From positions 154,460 to 218,459 of the forward strand of contig NZ_PHHA01000018.1 in assembly GCF_002795425.1 (NCBI RefSeq): 64,000 nt of DNA, given 5' to 3'. Every line of letters begins with the position of its first letter. Positions within the stretch are counted from its first letter, which is position 1. Under the pieces are notes generated by a model. It made no database searches, had not been told where the DNA came from, and worked only from the letters and a program-made list of their open reading frames with translations. Source of the DNA: Conservatibacter flavescens. GTDB lineage: Bacteria > Pseudomonadota > Gammaproteobacteria > Enterobacterales > Pasteurellaceae. Below are positions 38,201-47,823 of this stretch, piece by piece. Both the position numbers and the translations under genes were made by a program.

Positions 38201-39613
38201 ATGCAAAATTTTATTAATGATACATTTCTGCTCGATACTGAAGTCGCTAAACAGCTGTATTTCGATTATGCAGAGCCACAACCTATTTTTGATTACCATT
38301 GCCATTTACCACCAGAGCAAATCGCCCAAGATTATAAATTTAAGAATCTATATGATATCTGGTTGAAAGGTGATCATTACAAATGGCGTGCTATGCGTAC
38401 TCATGGTGTTGATGAAAAATATTGTACGGGAAGTGCGGTGGATTTTGACAAATTTTTAGCTTGGTGTGAAACCGTTCCTTATACTATTGGCAATCCACTT
38501 TATCATTGGACACACTTAGAATTGCGTCGCCCTTTTGGTATTACAGATACATTACTTTCCCCTAAGACAGCGCAGTCTATTTGGATGCGCTGCAATGAAT
38601 TATTAGCCCAAGATGATTTTTCAGCTAAAGGTATTATCAGTAAGATGAATGTAAAATTCATTGGTACTACCGATGATCCCACTGACTCACTGGAATATCA
38701 TCGTATGCTTATGCAAGATGAAAGTTTTCATACCAAAGTTGCACCGAGCTTTCGACCGGATAAAGCCATGAATATTGAGCTTGAAACTTTTAACGCCTAT
38801 TTGCAACATTTAGCAGAAGTGACCAATATAGAGATATCTTCATTTAATGATCTTTGTCAGGCCCTTGTGAACCGTATTGATTATTTTGCTCAGCATGGCT
38901 GTAAAATTTCTGATCATGCACTTGATGTCGTGTTATATGAAGAGGCAAATGAGGCCGAACTTAATCAAATTCTTCATGCAAAACGTCATGGGCAAATATT
39001 GAGCCAATCACAAATTGCGAAATTTAAGACCGCTCTTTTAGTTTTTTTAGGCTCGCAATATCACAAAAGACAATGGGTGCAGCAATATCATATAGGTGCA
39101 TTGCGTAATAATAATACTTTGATGATGGGGTTACTCGGGCCTGATAGCGGTTTTGATTCCATTAATGATGCACCGGTGGCGCAGCCCCTTTCTCGTTTAC
39201 TTGATGCTCAAGCGAAAATGAATAGTTTGCCAAAAACGATTTTATATTGCCTCAATCCTAGAGATAACGAAGTGTTAGGTACGATGATAGGCAACTTCCA
39301 GCAAGCAGGTATTCGCGGCAAAATGCAGTTTGGCACAGGTTGGTGGTTTAATGATCAAAAAGATGGCATGGAGCGACAAATGACTCAGCTCAGCCAGCTT
39401 GGTTTACTCAGTCATTTTGTGGGAATGCTTACAGATAGCCGTAGTTTTCTATCTTATACTCGCCATGAATATTTCCGTCGTATTTTATGTCGAATGGTAG
39501 GTCATTGGGTTCGTGATGGTGAGGCACCATACGATATGAAATTATTAGGTGAAATGGTGGCAAATATCTGTTTTAACAATGCGAAAGACTATTTTGGTAT
39601 TGAATTAAAGTAA
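38201..39613 (+). CDS. uxaC: glucuronate/galacturonate isomerase UxaC
   Basis: Converts D-glucuronate to D-fructuronate and D-galacturonate to D-tagaturonate. The 470 residues equal the E. coli enzyme. Family blocks: [16 protein letters not shown] (metal HxH), [76 protein letters not shown] and [15 protein letters not shown] lies before the ATG. It is the first gene of uxaCBA, with uxaB 14 bases downstream. Confidence 0.97.
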   Translation: MQNFINDTFLLDTEVAKQLYFDYAEPQPIFDYHCHLPPEQIAQDYKFKNLYDIWLKGDHYKWRAMRTHGVDEKYCTGSAVDFDKFLAWCETVPYTIGNPLYHWTHLELRRPFGITDTLLSPKTAQSIWMRCNELLAQDDFSAKGIISKMNVKFIGTTDDPTDSLEYHRMLMQDESFHTKVAPSFRPDKAMNIELETFNAYLQHLAEVTNIEISSFNDLCQALVNRIDYFAQHGCKISDHALDVVLYEEANEAELNQILHAKRHGQILSQSQIAKFKTALLVFLGSQYHKRQWVQQYHIGALRNNNTLMMGLLGPDSGFDSINDAPVAQPLSRLLDAQAKMNSLPKTILYCLNPRDNEVLGTMIGNFQQAGIRGKMQFGTGWWFNDQKDGMERQMTQLSQLGLLSHFVGMLTDSRSFLSYTRHEYFRRILCRMVGHWVRDGEAPYDMKLLGEMVANICFNNAKDYFGIELK

Positions 39614-39627
39614 TTAAGGAAACAGCA

Positions 39628-41085
39628 ATGAAAAGGTTAAACCGAACAAATTTTCCCGGTGCTCAATACCCGACTAAAATCATTCAATTTGGTGAAGGCA
39701 ATTTCTTACGAGCATTCATTGATTGGCAAATTGACATTTTAAATGAACAAACGGATTTTAATTCCGGTATAGCGATTGTTCGTCCACGTAACTCCTCGTT
39801 TTCCTCATCATTAAATGAGCAAGATGGCTTATACACAACGATTATTCGGGGGTTGAATGAAAAAGGGGACGTGATAAATCAGCCACGTATTATTCGCTCG
39901 GTAAATCAAGAAATTCATCTTTATCAAAATTTTGGAGATTATTTGGCATTAGCGCATAATCTTGATATTCATCTTATCTTTTCTAATACCACAGAGGCGG
40001 GGATTAGCTATCATGCTGATGATAAATTCGATGATTGCCCGCCTGTCAGTTACCCTGCTAAATTAACCCGTTTATTATATGAACGCTTTAAGGTGACGGA
40101 AGGCAATCCGAACTACGGATTTACTATTTTACCTTGTGAATTAATTGATTATAACGGGGAGCAGTTGAAAAGACTTGTATTACGTTATGGGCAAGAATGG
40201 CAATTGGGTATGGATTTTGTGCGATGGATCGAAACTGCTAATACATTTTGTTCCACTTTAGTAGATCGGATTGTGACAGGCTATCCGCATGATGAAGCAG
40301 AGCGCTTGCAACGGGAGCTCGGTTATCAAGATAGCTTTTTAGATGCTGCGGAATATTTCTATTTGTTTGTTATTCAAGGACCGAAATCATTGGAAAAATT
40401 ATTCCGCTTGGATCAAGTGAAAATGAATATTGTGATCGTAGATGATATTAAGCCTTATAAAGAACGAAAAGTTGCTATTTTAAATGGTGCGCATACCGCT
40501 CTTGTACCAGTGGCATATTTAGCTGGCATGGATACAGTGGGCGAAGCAATGAGTGATCCTAAATTATATGAATTTGTACGAAGTGCGGTCAAAAATGAGA
40601 TTATTTCTGTGTTATCTCTGCCTGAAAATGAATTACATGAGTTTGCTGAAGCGGTGATAAAACGTTTCCAAAATCCTTTTATTCAGCATCAATTATTATC
40701 TATTGCTTTAAATAGTATGACTAAATATCGTACACGGATCTTGCCTCAATTGTTGGCGTATCAGCAAAAATTCGAGAAATTACCACCGCACTTAACTTTT
40801 GCTTTGGCTGCGTTAATTGCCTTTTATCGTGGCAAACGCAATGAGCAGTTGATCCCGCTGCAAGATGATGAATATTGGCTGAGCAATTTTGCTACATGGT
40901 GGCAGCAAGTGGATAGTGGTGAGCTGACATTGCATGGTCTAGTCTACAATGTATTGTCACAAAGCGAACACTGGGAACAGAATTTAACGCTAATACCGAA
41001 TTTGGTGGAAATGGTCGTCGCGCAATTGGAAAGCATTTTCCAACAAGGTATGCGGAAAGCTTTAGAGATTTACTGTAAGGAGTAG
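39628..41085 (+). CDS. uxaB: tagaturonate reductase (altronate oxidoreductase) UxaB
   Basis: NADH-dependent reduction of D-tagaturonate to D-altronate. The 485 residues belong to the long-chain mannitol dehydrogenase family. The N-terminal nucleotide region is [19 protein letters not shown]. The catalytic segment is [23 protein letters not shown], with the family's Lys, Asn and His. Length and sequence fit E. coli UxaB (483). It lies between uxaC and uxaA with short gaps, so it is the second gene of the operon. Confidence 0.96.
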   Translation: MKRLNRTNFPGAQYPTKIIQFGEGNFLRAFIDWQIDILNEQTDFNSGIAIVRPRNSSFSSSLNEQDGLYTTIIRGLNEKGDVINQPRIIRSVNQEIHLYQNFGDYLALAHNLDIHLIFSNTTEAGISYHADDKFDDCPPVSYPAKLTRLLYERFKVTEGNPNYGFTILPCELIDYNGEQLKRLVLRYGQEWQLGMDFVRWIETANTFCSTLVDRIVTGYPHDEAERLQRELGYQDSFLDAAEYFYLFVIQGPKSLEKLFRLDQVKMNIVIVDDIKPYKERKVAILNGAHTALVPVAYLAGMDTVGEAMSDPKLYEFVRSAVKNEIISVLSLPENELHEFAEAVIKRFQNPFIQHQLLSIALNSMTKYRTRILPQLLAYQQKFEKLPPHLTFALAALIAFYRGKRNEQLIPLQDDEYWLSNFATWWQQVDSGELTLHGLVYNVLSQSEHWEQNLTLIPNLVEMVVAQLESIFQQGMRKALEIYCKE

Positions 41086-41087
41086 AT

Positions 41088-42569
41088 ATGAAGCGGTTTA
41101 TTCAAATTCAGCCACAGGATAATGTGGCGGTGGCATTGCAGGATTTGCCGGCAGGTACAATACTTGATGAATTAGACATTGTGCTCTTACAGGACATTGC
41201 GAGGGGACATAAATTTGCTTTATTTTCCATTACACAAGGGGAAAACGTAGTGAAATATGGTTATCCCATTGGACATGCCACACAGTCTATTTCAGCAGGA
41301 GAACATGTTCACACTCATAATGTTAAAACTAATTTAAACGAGATTAATGAATACAAATATTTACCAAAATCTACCGCACTTATGCCACAACAGCTAGATC
41401 GTGATGTGCAGATTTACCGCCGTCGCAATGGTGAAATCGGTATTCGTAATGAACTTTGGATAATTCCTACAGTGGGTTGTGTTGTAGGGATTGCTAATCA
41501 AATTAAAAAGCAATTTATACAACAGCATTCACTTGAGGATATTGATGGTGTATTCACTTTTAACCATAGCTATGGTTGTTCGCAATTGGGAAATGATCAC
41601 CAAAACACGAAAGTTATTTTGCAAAATATGGTGAAACATCCTAATGCTGGTGCGGTGTTAGTCATTGGTTTAGGTTGTGAGAATAATCAAGTGGGCGAAT
41701 TTCAGGCTAGTTTAGGCGAATATGATGAGACGAGGGTGAAGTTTATGATCTCACAGCATTATGATGATGAAGTGGAGCAGGGGCTTGCTTTGCTGAATTC
41801 ATTATATCAGCAGATGAGACAAGATCGTCGACAAGTGGGTAAATTAAGCGAGGTGAAGTTTGGTTTAGAATGTGGTGGTTCAGACGGTTTTTCAGGTATT
41901 ACGGCTAACCCGCTACTTGGGCATTTTTCCGATTATTTGATCTGTCATGGTGGCACAACAGTATTGACTGAAGTACCGGAAATGTTTGGCGCTGAACATA
42001 TTTTAATGAGCCGTTGCAAAGACGAAGTGACCTTTCATAAAACGGTGCGTTTAGTCAATGATTTTAAACAATATTTTATTGATCATCATCAACCCATTTA
42101 TGAGAATCCATCACCAGGCAATAAAGCTGGTGGTATTACTACGTTGGAAGATAAATCGCTTGGTTGCACACAGAAAGCAGGGCATAGCCAAGTGGTCGAT
42201 GTACTGAAATACGGTGAACGACTAAAAACTAGCGGATTAAATTTACTCAGTGCGCCAGGTAATGATGCTGTGGCGACTAGCGCACTTGCTGCAGCTGGCT
42301 GTCATATGGTGCTATTTACTACAGGGCGAGGGACGCCATATGGTGGGTTTGTTCCTACAATGAAAATCGCGACTAATAGAGAGTTAGCCATCAAGAAAAA
42401 ACATTGGATCGATTTCGATGCCGGTCAATTGGTTGGTGATATTTCCATAGAACAATTATTAAGCGATTTTATTGATTTAATCGTCGATATTGTGAATGGC
42501 AAACAGACTAAAAATGAATTGAATGAATTTAGAGAATTAGCGATTTTTAAAAGTGGAGTGACTTTGTAG
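41088..42569 (+). CDS. uxaA: altronate dehydratase UxaA
   Basis: Iron-dependent dehydration of D-altronate to 2-keto-3-deoxygluconate. The 493 residues show an N-terminal SAF-like domain (IQPQDNVAVALQDLPAGTIL). The large catalytic domain has RRNGEIGIRNELWIIPTVGCV, FNHSYGCSQLG, GLGCENNQ, ECGGSDGFSGITANP, APGNDAVATSALAAAGCHMVLFTTGRGTPYGG. It starts 2 bases after the uxaB stop and is the last gene of uxaCBA. Confidence 0.96.
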   Translation: MKRFIQIQPQDNVAVALQDLPAGTILDELDIVLLQDIARGHKFALFSITQGENVVKYGYPIGHATQSISAGEHVHTHNVKTNLNEINEYKYLPKSTALMPQQLDRDVQIYRRRNGEIGIRNELWIIPTVGCVVGIANQIKKQFIQQHSLEDIDGVFTFNHSYGCSQLGNDHQNTKVILQNMVKHPNAGAVLVIGLGCENNQVGEFQASLGEYDETRVKFMISQHYDDEVEQGLALLNSLYQQMRQDRRQVGKLSEVKFGLECGGSDGFSGITANPLLGHFSDYLICHGGTTVLTEVPEMFGAEHILMSRCKDEVTFHKTVRLVNDFKQYFIDHHQPIYENPSPGNKAGGITTLEDKSLGCTQKAGHSQVVDVLKYGERLKTSGLNLLSAPGNDAVATSALAAAGCHMVLFTTGRGTPYGGFVPTMKIATNRELAIKKKHWIDFDAGQLVGDISIEQLLSDFIDLIVDIVNGKQTKNELNEFRELAIFKSGVTL

Positions 42570-42599
42570 TGAGGCGTTGATAAAAATTTATTTATTTAC

Positions 42600-42725
42600 A
42601 CCGCACTTTTTAGTGATTGGCATAAAAAGTCAGACCGCTGACAAACTTAGCAAGACAATGGGCGTATACAATGCGCCCCAAAAGAAATCATACTCTGTCA
42701 ATAGTATGAAAGTGCGGTCTTTTTT
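42600..42725 (+). other. structured segment closed by inverted uptake signals, ending in a T-tract (terminator or small RNA)
   Basis: This is the left part of the 310-base gap between uxaA and the next operon. ACCGCACTT (42600-42608) and AAGTGCGGT (42710-42718) are inverted uptake signals 101 bases apart, the second followed by CTTTTTTG. Three small hairpins lie between: GTCA/TGAC (42629-42642), GGGCGTA/ATGCGCCC (42660-42678, one G-T) and CATACT/AGTATG (42689-42708). The whole can fold as a long-armed terminator for uxaCBA. The internal order is more than a terminator needs, so a short RNA is possible. Confidence 0.5.
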
Positions 42726-42759
42726 GTTATATATTGCAAAGGAAATGAGTTTCTAATTT

Positions 42760-42775
42760 TGTGATACTTATCACA
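42760..42775 (+). promoter_or_regulatory. CRP site before unit 3
   Basis: TGTGATACTTATCACA is a perfect TGTGA-6-TCACA match, 104 bases before the dctP start of unit 3. It indicates cAMP-CRP activation of this operon. Confidence 0.78.
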
Positions 42776-42840
42776 GATTATAGTGTTATATTTTGTTATG
42801 CTAAAAATATATCTGATAAATTTTTTTGCTTATTACTTGT

Positions 42841-42850
42841 ATACTAGTAT
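42841..42850. promoter_or_regulatory. palindromic operator candidate before unit 3
   Basis: ATACTAGTAT, perfect 10-base palindrome within TTGTATACTAGTATTTAA, 30 bases before the dctP ATG and downstream of the CRP site. It is a plausible site for the GntR regulator encoded at the end of this operon (49430). Confidence 0.4.
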
Positions 42851-42879
42851 TTAATATTGGGAATTAAATGGAGAACACT

Positions 42880-43884
42880 ATGAAAAAACGTTATTTTTTT
42901 AAAACTTTGATCGCGAGCGTAATGTTGTTATCTGTGGTGGGATGTAATGAACAAGCGCCGGCTTCACATAAAGTTGTTAAAGTTTCTTCCGTTGTTGCGG
43001 CGACACATCCTTCTACAGTGGCTTTAAAAGAGGTGTTTAAGCCCATGATTGAGGAAAAAACTAAAGGGCGTTTTCAGATCGATGTTTATGATTCTGGCCA
43101 ATTAGGTGATGAAAAACAATCTTTTGATTATACCCGTCAAGGAATTATTGATTTATCTGTTTTAGGGACTGTAATGTGGTCGGAAGTACCGAAAATGTCT
43201 GTACCTGATTTTCCTTTCTTATTTAAAAATGTAGCTCATGCCCGAAAAATTTATCAAGGTGAAATTGGTAAAGAAATTGCGGACAGTTTTGAATCCTCTC
43301 AACCTATCAAGTTTTTAGCATGGATGCCAAATGGTGCTCGTGTATTTTCATCAAGCAAACCTTTGTCTACACCGGAACAATTTAAGGGGCTAAAAATGCG
43401 TATGCCAAATAATCCTATTCACGTCAAAGTAGCAGAGTTACTGGGTGCAAATGTTGCAATTATGAGTTTAGGTGAAGTATTTAGCGCCTTAGAGCAAGGT
43501 GTGGTAGATGGTCAAGATAATCCTCTTTCTACTTTTGTACAGCAAGGTTTCTATTCAGTGAATAAAAATATTTATGAAACCAATCATATGATTTCTTCGT
43601 TGGAATTACTTGCTAATAGTCAATTCTGGGAAAGTTTGAGTGACGAAGATAAAGCCGTGTTTTTAGAAGCCGCGCAAGCTACATCAGATAAAAGTTGGGA
43701 CTTATATCAAGCGAGTATTGAGGCTGATAAACAATTTATTGCAGAAAAAAGCGGTAAGGTCGTTACGCCAAGTGAGGCAGATAAAGCGTTACTCGTGGAA
43801 AAAATGAGACCACTTTATGATGATTTATACAAAAAATACGATTGGGCAAAAGATCTTGTTGAGCGTATAAGAAACACTGATTAA
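42880..43884 (+). CDS. TRAP transporter substrate-binding lipoprotein DctP, unit 3
   Basis: The 334 residues start at the ATG with GGAG 7 bases upstream (an ATG 12 bases earlier is poorer). The signal peptide ends in a lipobox (VVGC), so this binding protein is probably anchored in a membrane. DctP blocks: VYDSGQLGDEKQSFDY, FKGLKMRMPNN (ligand Arg) and LGEVFSALEQGVVDGQDNP. Neighbours suggest an aldonate such as L-gulonate, or D-mannonate or fructuronate. Confidence 0.92.
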   Translation: MKKRYFFKTLIASVMLLSVVGCNEQAPASHKVVKVSSVVAATHPSTVALKEVFKPMIEEKTKGRFQIDVYDSGQLGDEKQSFDYTRQGIIDLSVLGTVMWSEVPKMSVPDFPFLFKNVAHARKIYQGEIGKEIADSFESSQPIKFLAWMPNGARVFSSSKPLSTPEQFKGLKMRMPNNPIHVKVAELLGANVAIMSLGEVFSALEQGVVDGQDNPLSTFVQQGFYSVNKNIYETNHMISSLELLANSQFWESLSDEDKAVFLEAAQATSDKSWDLYQASIEADKQFIAEKSGKVVTPSEADKALLVEKMRPLYDDLYKKYDWAKDLVERIRNTD

Positions 43885-43899
43885 TCAAGAGGATAGAGT

Positions 43900-44409
43900 A
43901 TGAAAGCACTAACGGATAAATTATTTAAAGGCGTATCCCTTTTATTGGGGTTGATGTTAGTTGTGATGATTGCCTTAGTCTTTTTTAATGTCATTCTTCG
44001 TTTCTTCTTTAATTCGGGCCTAGTATGGTCGGAAGAAGTTTCAAGATATGTGTTTGTTTATGTGATTTATATCGGTGCAATTGTAGCAATGAAAGAAAAT
44101 GCCCATTTGGGTGTAGATACATTGATTAAGAATGTGCCTGAAAAAATCAAAATGCTTTTATTTGTTTTAGGTCGAATCATTATTGTCGTTGTGATGGGAA
44201 TCTTGGTGAAAGGCTCCTATGCCATGGTGATGCAATCAATGACAGCAAAAGCGGCAGCAACAGGATTACCACTCTCTTTTGTCTATGTTACTGGTGTGAT
44301 TACTGGGGCTGCAATTATTTTAATCAGTGTGCTAAATGTTATCGAGGTCATTAGAAATCCTAATGCTATTCATCAAGCTGTATTGATGAGTGAATCAGAT
44401 AGCGACTAA
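43900..44409 (+). CDS. TRAP transporter small permease DctQ, unit 3
   Basis: The 169 residues and four helices include FFNVILRFFFNSGLVWSEEVSRYVFVYVIYIGAIVAMKENAHLGVDTLI, the DctQ signature. It follows dctP by 15 bases with no stem-loop, unlike units 1 and 2. Confidence 0.92.
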   Translation: MKALTDKLFKGVSLLLGLMLVVMIALVFFNVILRFFFNSGLVWSEEVSRYVFVYVIYIGAIVAMKENAHLGVDTLIKNVPEKIKMLLFVLGRIIIVVVMGILVKGSYAMVMQSMTAKAAATGLPLSFVYVTGVITGAAIILISVLNVIEVIRNPNAIHQAVLMSESDSD

Positions 44410-44425
44410 TTATAGGTAATTTATT

Positions 44426-45706
44426 ATGACGATTGTTATTTTTCTAGCCAGTCTTATAGGTGGCATTATTATTGGTGTGCCAATTGCATTCTCACTTCTA
44501 TTTTCAGGCATTATGCTAATGTTGTACCTAGATGTGTTTAATGCACAGATTTTGTCTCAAAATCTCTTTAATGGTGCAGATAGTTTTTCAATGATGGCAA
44601 TCCCATTTTTTGTTGTTGCCGGTGATTTAATGAATCGTGGCGGTTTAACCACCAAGATTGTAGATGCTGCAACTGCTATGGTAGGACATATTCGAGGAGG
44701 CTTAGGTTATGTCGCGATTGTCGCAATTTTATTATTCGCTAGCCTTGTCGGCTCAGCTGTTGCATCAACTGCAGCACTTGGCGCAATTTTAATTCCGATG
44801 ATGGTACAGTCTGGATATAACCGGGATCGTTCTACTGCCTTGATTGCTGGTGGTAATATTTTATCACCGATTATGCCACCTTCCGTTCCGATGATTATTT
44901 TTGGTGTAACGGCGGGCGTTTCTGTTACCGATCTTTTTATGGGAGGAATTGCACCAGCGGTATATATCACGGTCATGCTTTGTCTTGTTTGGGCTATTGT
45001 TTCTCGTAAGGATTCGGCAGAGCCTCTGCCGCGTAAATCTTTCAAGGAAGTTGTTACGGCATTACGTAAAGCAATTTGGGCAATTTTTATGCCTATTGGA
45101 ATTTTACTTGGATTACGTAGCGGGATGTTTACGCCGACAGAAGCAGGTGTTATGGCTGTTGTATATTCTCTTGTAATTGGCGTATTCGTCTATCGTGAAC
45201 TAACTTTTGCGGATATTAAAGAAAGTATGATCGCCTCTGCTAAAGCGAGTAGTGCCATTATGTTTCTAGCTGCAGCGGCTATGGTATCTGCATGGCTGAT
45301 GACTATTGGCAATATTCCACGTATTGTGACTGATTTATTGCATCCGTTTATTGACTCTCCAGTTTTATTAATGTTGGTTATTGCAGGATTGGTATTACTT
45401 GTCGGCACAGCAATGGATGTTGTACCCACAATCTTAATTCTTACTCCAGTATTAATGCCAGCAGTTAAAACAGCAGGAATTAACCCCGTATATTTCGGTG
45501 TGGTATTTATTATTCTGTGTGTGATGGGGCTATTAACCCCACCCGTAGGTACAGTGTTAAATGTTGCAGCAAGTACAGGGAAAATCACTATGGAACGTAT
45601 TGTTCGCAAAATTGGGCCATTCCTACTCGCTATTTTGATTGTGGTATTAGGTTTGATTTTATTCCCAAGTTTATTTATGCAACCTCTTGAATTTTTTACT
45701 AAATAA
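44426..45706 (+). CDS. TRAP transporter large permease DctM, unit 3
   Basis: The 426 residues have about 12 membrane helices. Blocks: MMAIPFFVVAGDLMNRGGLTTKIV, ASLVGSAVASTAALGAILIPMM, LSPIMPPSVPMIIFG, FTPTEAGVMAVVYS and GLLTPPVGTVLNV. It is followed after 11 bases by the dehydrogenase gene, so transport and catabolism are in one operon. Confidence 0.94.
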   Translation: MTIVIFLASLIGGIIIGVPIAFSLLFSGIMLMLYLDVFNAQILSQNLFNGADSFSMMAIPFFVVAGDLMNRGGLTTKIVDAATAMVGHIRGGLGYVAIVAILLFASLVGSAVASTAALGAILIPMMVQSGYNRDRSTALIAGGNILSPIMPPSVPMIIFGVTAGVSVTDLFMGGIAPAVYITVMLCLVWAIVSRKDSAEPLPRKSFKEVVTALRKAIWAIFMPIGILLGLRSGMFTPTEAGVMAVVYSLVIGVFVYRELTFADIKESMIASAKASSAIMFLAAAAMVSAWLMTIGNIPRIVTDLLHPFIDSPVLLMLVIAGLVLLVGTAMDVVPTILILTPVLMPAVKTAGINPVYFGVVFIILCVMGLLTPPVGTVLNVAASTGKITMERIVRKIGPFLLAILIVVLGLILFPSLFMQPLEFFTK

Positions 45707-45717
45707 GGATGAACACA

Positions 45718-46737
45718 ATGAAAGTCATTAATGTAACAAAACCTTTTGAGCTTAGCATTAACGATATCCCCAATTATGAAATTGAAAAAGATGATGATGT
45801 CATTATCAAGGTGCAATATGGCGGCATTTGTGGTTCGGATATTGGGATTTATACCGGTGCTAATTCTCTGGCGAAATATCCGATTATTATTGGACATGAA
45901 TTTGTTGGGCGAGTGGAAAAAGTTGGGCAAGCGGTAAAACATGTAAAAGTTGGTGATTTTGTTGTTAGCGATATTGTTAATAGCTGCGGTCATTGCTATG
46001 CCTGTCGAACAGGACATCATAACGTGTGTAAAAACTTGAATGTGACTGGCGTACATGTGAATGGCGGGTTTGCAGAATATGCTAAAGTGCGGTCGGAAAA
46101 TGTATATTTTGTTGATACCGATAAAATTTCTGAAAAAACAGCCTGTTTAATTGAACCTTATGCAGTAGGAGTAGAAATTAACACCCGTGCCGATGTAAAA
46201 GCGGGTGACAAAGTGGTGGTATTCGGTTCGGGTCCCGCTGGTTTGGCAGCAATGCAAGTTGCGGTAGCGAGAGGTGCAGAGGTACTCATTACAGATGTAT
46301 TTGATGAACGTCTAGCTTTGGCGCGTGAAATGGGAGCTACCAACGCGATTAACGTAAAAGAGCATAGTTTACATGAAGCGGTAGCCGCGTTTACTGAAAA
46401 TGAAGGAGCCCATGTTGTTATTGATGCGGTTTGTTCGCCACAAAGTATTTTAGATGCCTTAGATATCGTTGCGCCGTCTGGTCGATTTGTTGTGTTAGGT
46501 ACAGGTGCGACACCATCAGAAATTCCGCAAGTAGCATTTACCAAAAAAGGCATTAATGTATTTGGTACTCGTTTAAATAATAAGCGTTTTCCTGAAGTGA
46601 TAGAGCTATTTGAACAAGGCAAAGTGACGCCAGAAAAAATGATTACACATACCTGCAAATTTACCGATATTGAGAAGGCATTCGATGTGATCAAAAATGA
46701 AAAAAATACCGTGTGTAAAGTATTATTAGAGTGGTAA
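45718..46737 (+). CDS. zinc-dependent sugar-acid dehydrogenase (L-gulonate/L-galactonate 5-dehydrogenase-like), unit 3
   Basis: Medium-chain dehydrogenase of 339 residues. Catalytic zinc ligands are in GICGSDIG and GHEFVG, structural-zinc cysteines in CGHCYACRTGHHNVC, and the NAD motif is VVFGSGPAGLAAMQVAV. It is a paralogue of the unit 1 enzyme. Sitting beside uxuA and a UxuB-like gene, it could make D-fructuronate from L-gulonate; this substrate is inferred. AAGG lies 9 bases before the chosen ATG; an earlier ATG touches the AAGG and is unlikely. Confidence 0.83.
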   Translation: MKVINVTKPFELSINDIPNYEIEKDDDVIIKVQYGGICGSDIGIYTGANSLAKYPIIIGHEFVGRVEKVGQAVKHVKVGDFVVSDIVNSCGHCYACRTGHHNVCKNLNVTGVHVNGGFAEYAKVRSENVYFVDTDKISEKTACLIEPYAVGVEINTRADVKAGDKVVVFGSGPAGLAAMQVAVARGAEVLITDVFDERLALAREMGATNAINVKEHSLHEAVAAFTENEGAHVVIDAVCSPQSILDALDIVAPSGRFVVLGTGATPSEIPQVAFTKKGINVFGTRLNNKRFPEVIELFEQGKVTPEKMITHTCKFTDIEKAFDVIKNEKNTVCKVLLEW

Positions 46738-46746
46738 GGATAAATT

Positions 46747-47823
46747 ATGAAAACAACATTTAGATGGTATGGATTAGGCAATGACACAATTCCATTAAGC
46801 TATATTAAACAAATTCCTAGTATGAGTGGTGTAGTGTGGGCACTACACGATATGGCAGCAGGTGAGGTGTGGCCGGAAGAGCGTATTGCTGAGGTAAAAG
46901 CTCAAGTAGAACCTTACGGTTTAAATATTGATGTAGTAGAAAGTGTCAATATTCACGAGTCCATTAAATTGGGTACGCCTGAACGAGAGCAGTATATCGA
47001 AAATTATAAAACAACTCTCAGAAATCTGGGTAAATATGGCGTAAAAGTGGTTTGCTATAACTTTATGCCTGTGTTTGACTGGATTCGTACCGACTTATTT
47101 AAAGAAACGGAGGATGGGGCGACCGCACTTTTCTATGAACACGCACGTATTGATGGGATTGATCCGAAAATATTGGTCAAGCAATTTGAAGAAAATTCTA
47201 AAGAACTCACTTTGCCAGGTTGGGAACCGGAACGGTTAAAGCACTTGGATAAATTGTTTGATCTGTATAAAGAGGTTAAAGAAGAAGATTTACGTGCGAA
47301 CTTAAAATATTTCTTAGATCAAATTATTCCTGTAGCGGAAGAAATGGGTATTAAAATGGCTATTCATCCCGATGATCCCCCATTTTCCGTATTCGGTTTA
47401 CCACGAATTGTGAAATGCTACGAGGATTTACAAAAAATCGTAGAGATGGTAGACAGTCCGTCTAATGGTATTACATTATGCAGTGGTGCATTAGGTCCTA
47501 ATTTAAGCAACGATATTCCAAAAATGATTCGTGCCTTCCATCATCGGATTCCATTTGCTCACATTCGTAATATTAAAGTTTTTGAGAATGGAGATTTTTT
47601 GGAAACTTCTCATCTAACTAGCGATGGTTCATTGGATATAACAGAAATTGTAAAAGCCTATCATGAAGTAGGATTTGATGGTTATTACCGTCCAGATCAC
47701 GGTCGCCATATTTGGGAGGAAAAATGCCGACCAGGTTATGGATTATATGATCGCGCACTCGGTATTATGTATATTCAAGGGCTGTGGGATGCTTTTGAGA
47801 AAGCCAAACAAGGAGAAAAATAA
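46747..47823 (+). CDS. uxuA: mannonate dehydratase UxuA, short form
   Basis: Dehydrates D-mannonate to 2-keto-3-deoxygluconate (metal-dependent TIM barrel). Key blocks: FRWYGLGNDTIPLSYIKQIP, VVESVNIHESIKLG, CYNFMPVFDWIRTDLF, MAIHPDDPPFSVFGLPRI, PFAHIRNIKVFENGDFLETSH and YRPDHGRHIWEE with metal ligands. At 358 residues it lacks the insertion of the 394-residue E. coli enzyme and resembles the short Bacillus-type UxuA. It overlaps the next gene by one base. An uptake signal is inside (near 47120). Confidence 0.94.
   Translation: MKTTFRWYGLGNDTIPLSYIKQIPSMSGVVWALHDMAAGEVWPEERIAEVKAQVEPYGLNIDVVESVNIHESIKLGTPEREQYIENYKTTLRNLGKYGVKVVCYNFMPVFDWIRTDLFKETEDGATALFYEHARIDGIDPKILVKQFEENSKELTLPGWEPERLKHLDKLFDLYKEVKEEDLRANLKYFLDQIIPVAEEMGIKMAIHPDDPPFSVFGLPRIVKCYEDLQKIVEMVDSPSNGITLCSGALGPNLSNDIPKMIRAFHHRIPFAHIRNIKVFENGDFLETSHLTSDGSLDITEIVKAYHEVGFDGYYRPDHGRHIWEEKCRPGYGLYDRALGIMYIQGLWDAFEKAKQGEK

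Noticed and set aside
45190..46056. 288-codon open frame on the minus strand opposite dctM and the unit 3 dehydrogenase
   Set aside because: It is the shadow of two well-supported plus-strand genes, spans their junction and resembles no family.
46158..46787. 209-codon minus-strand frame opposite the unit 3 dehydrogenase
   Set aside because: Low-complexity Ser/Thr/Ala-rich translation, fully antisense to a conserved zinc dehydrogenase.
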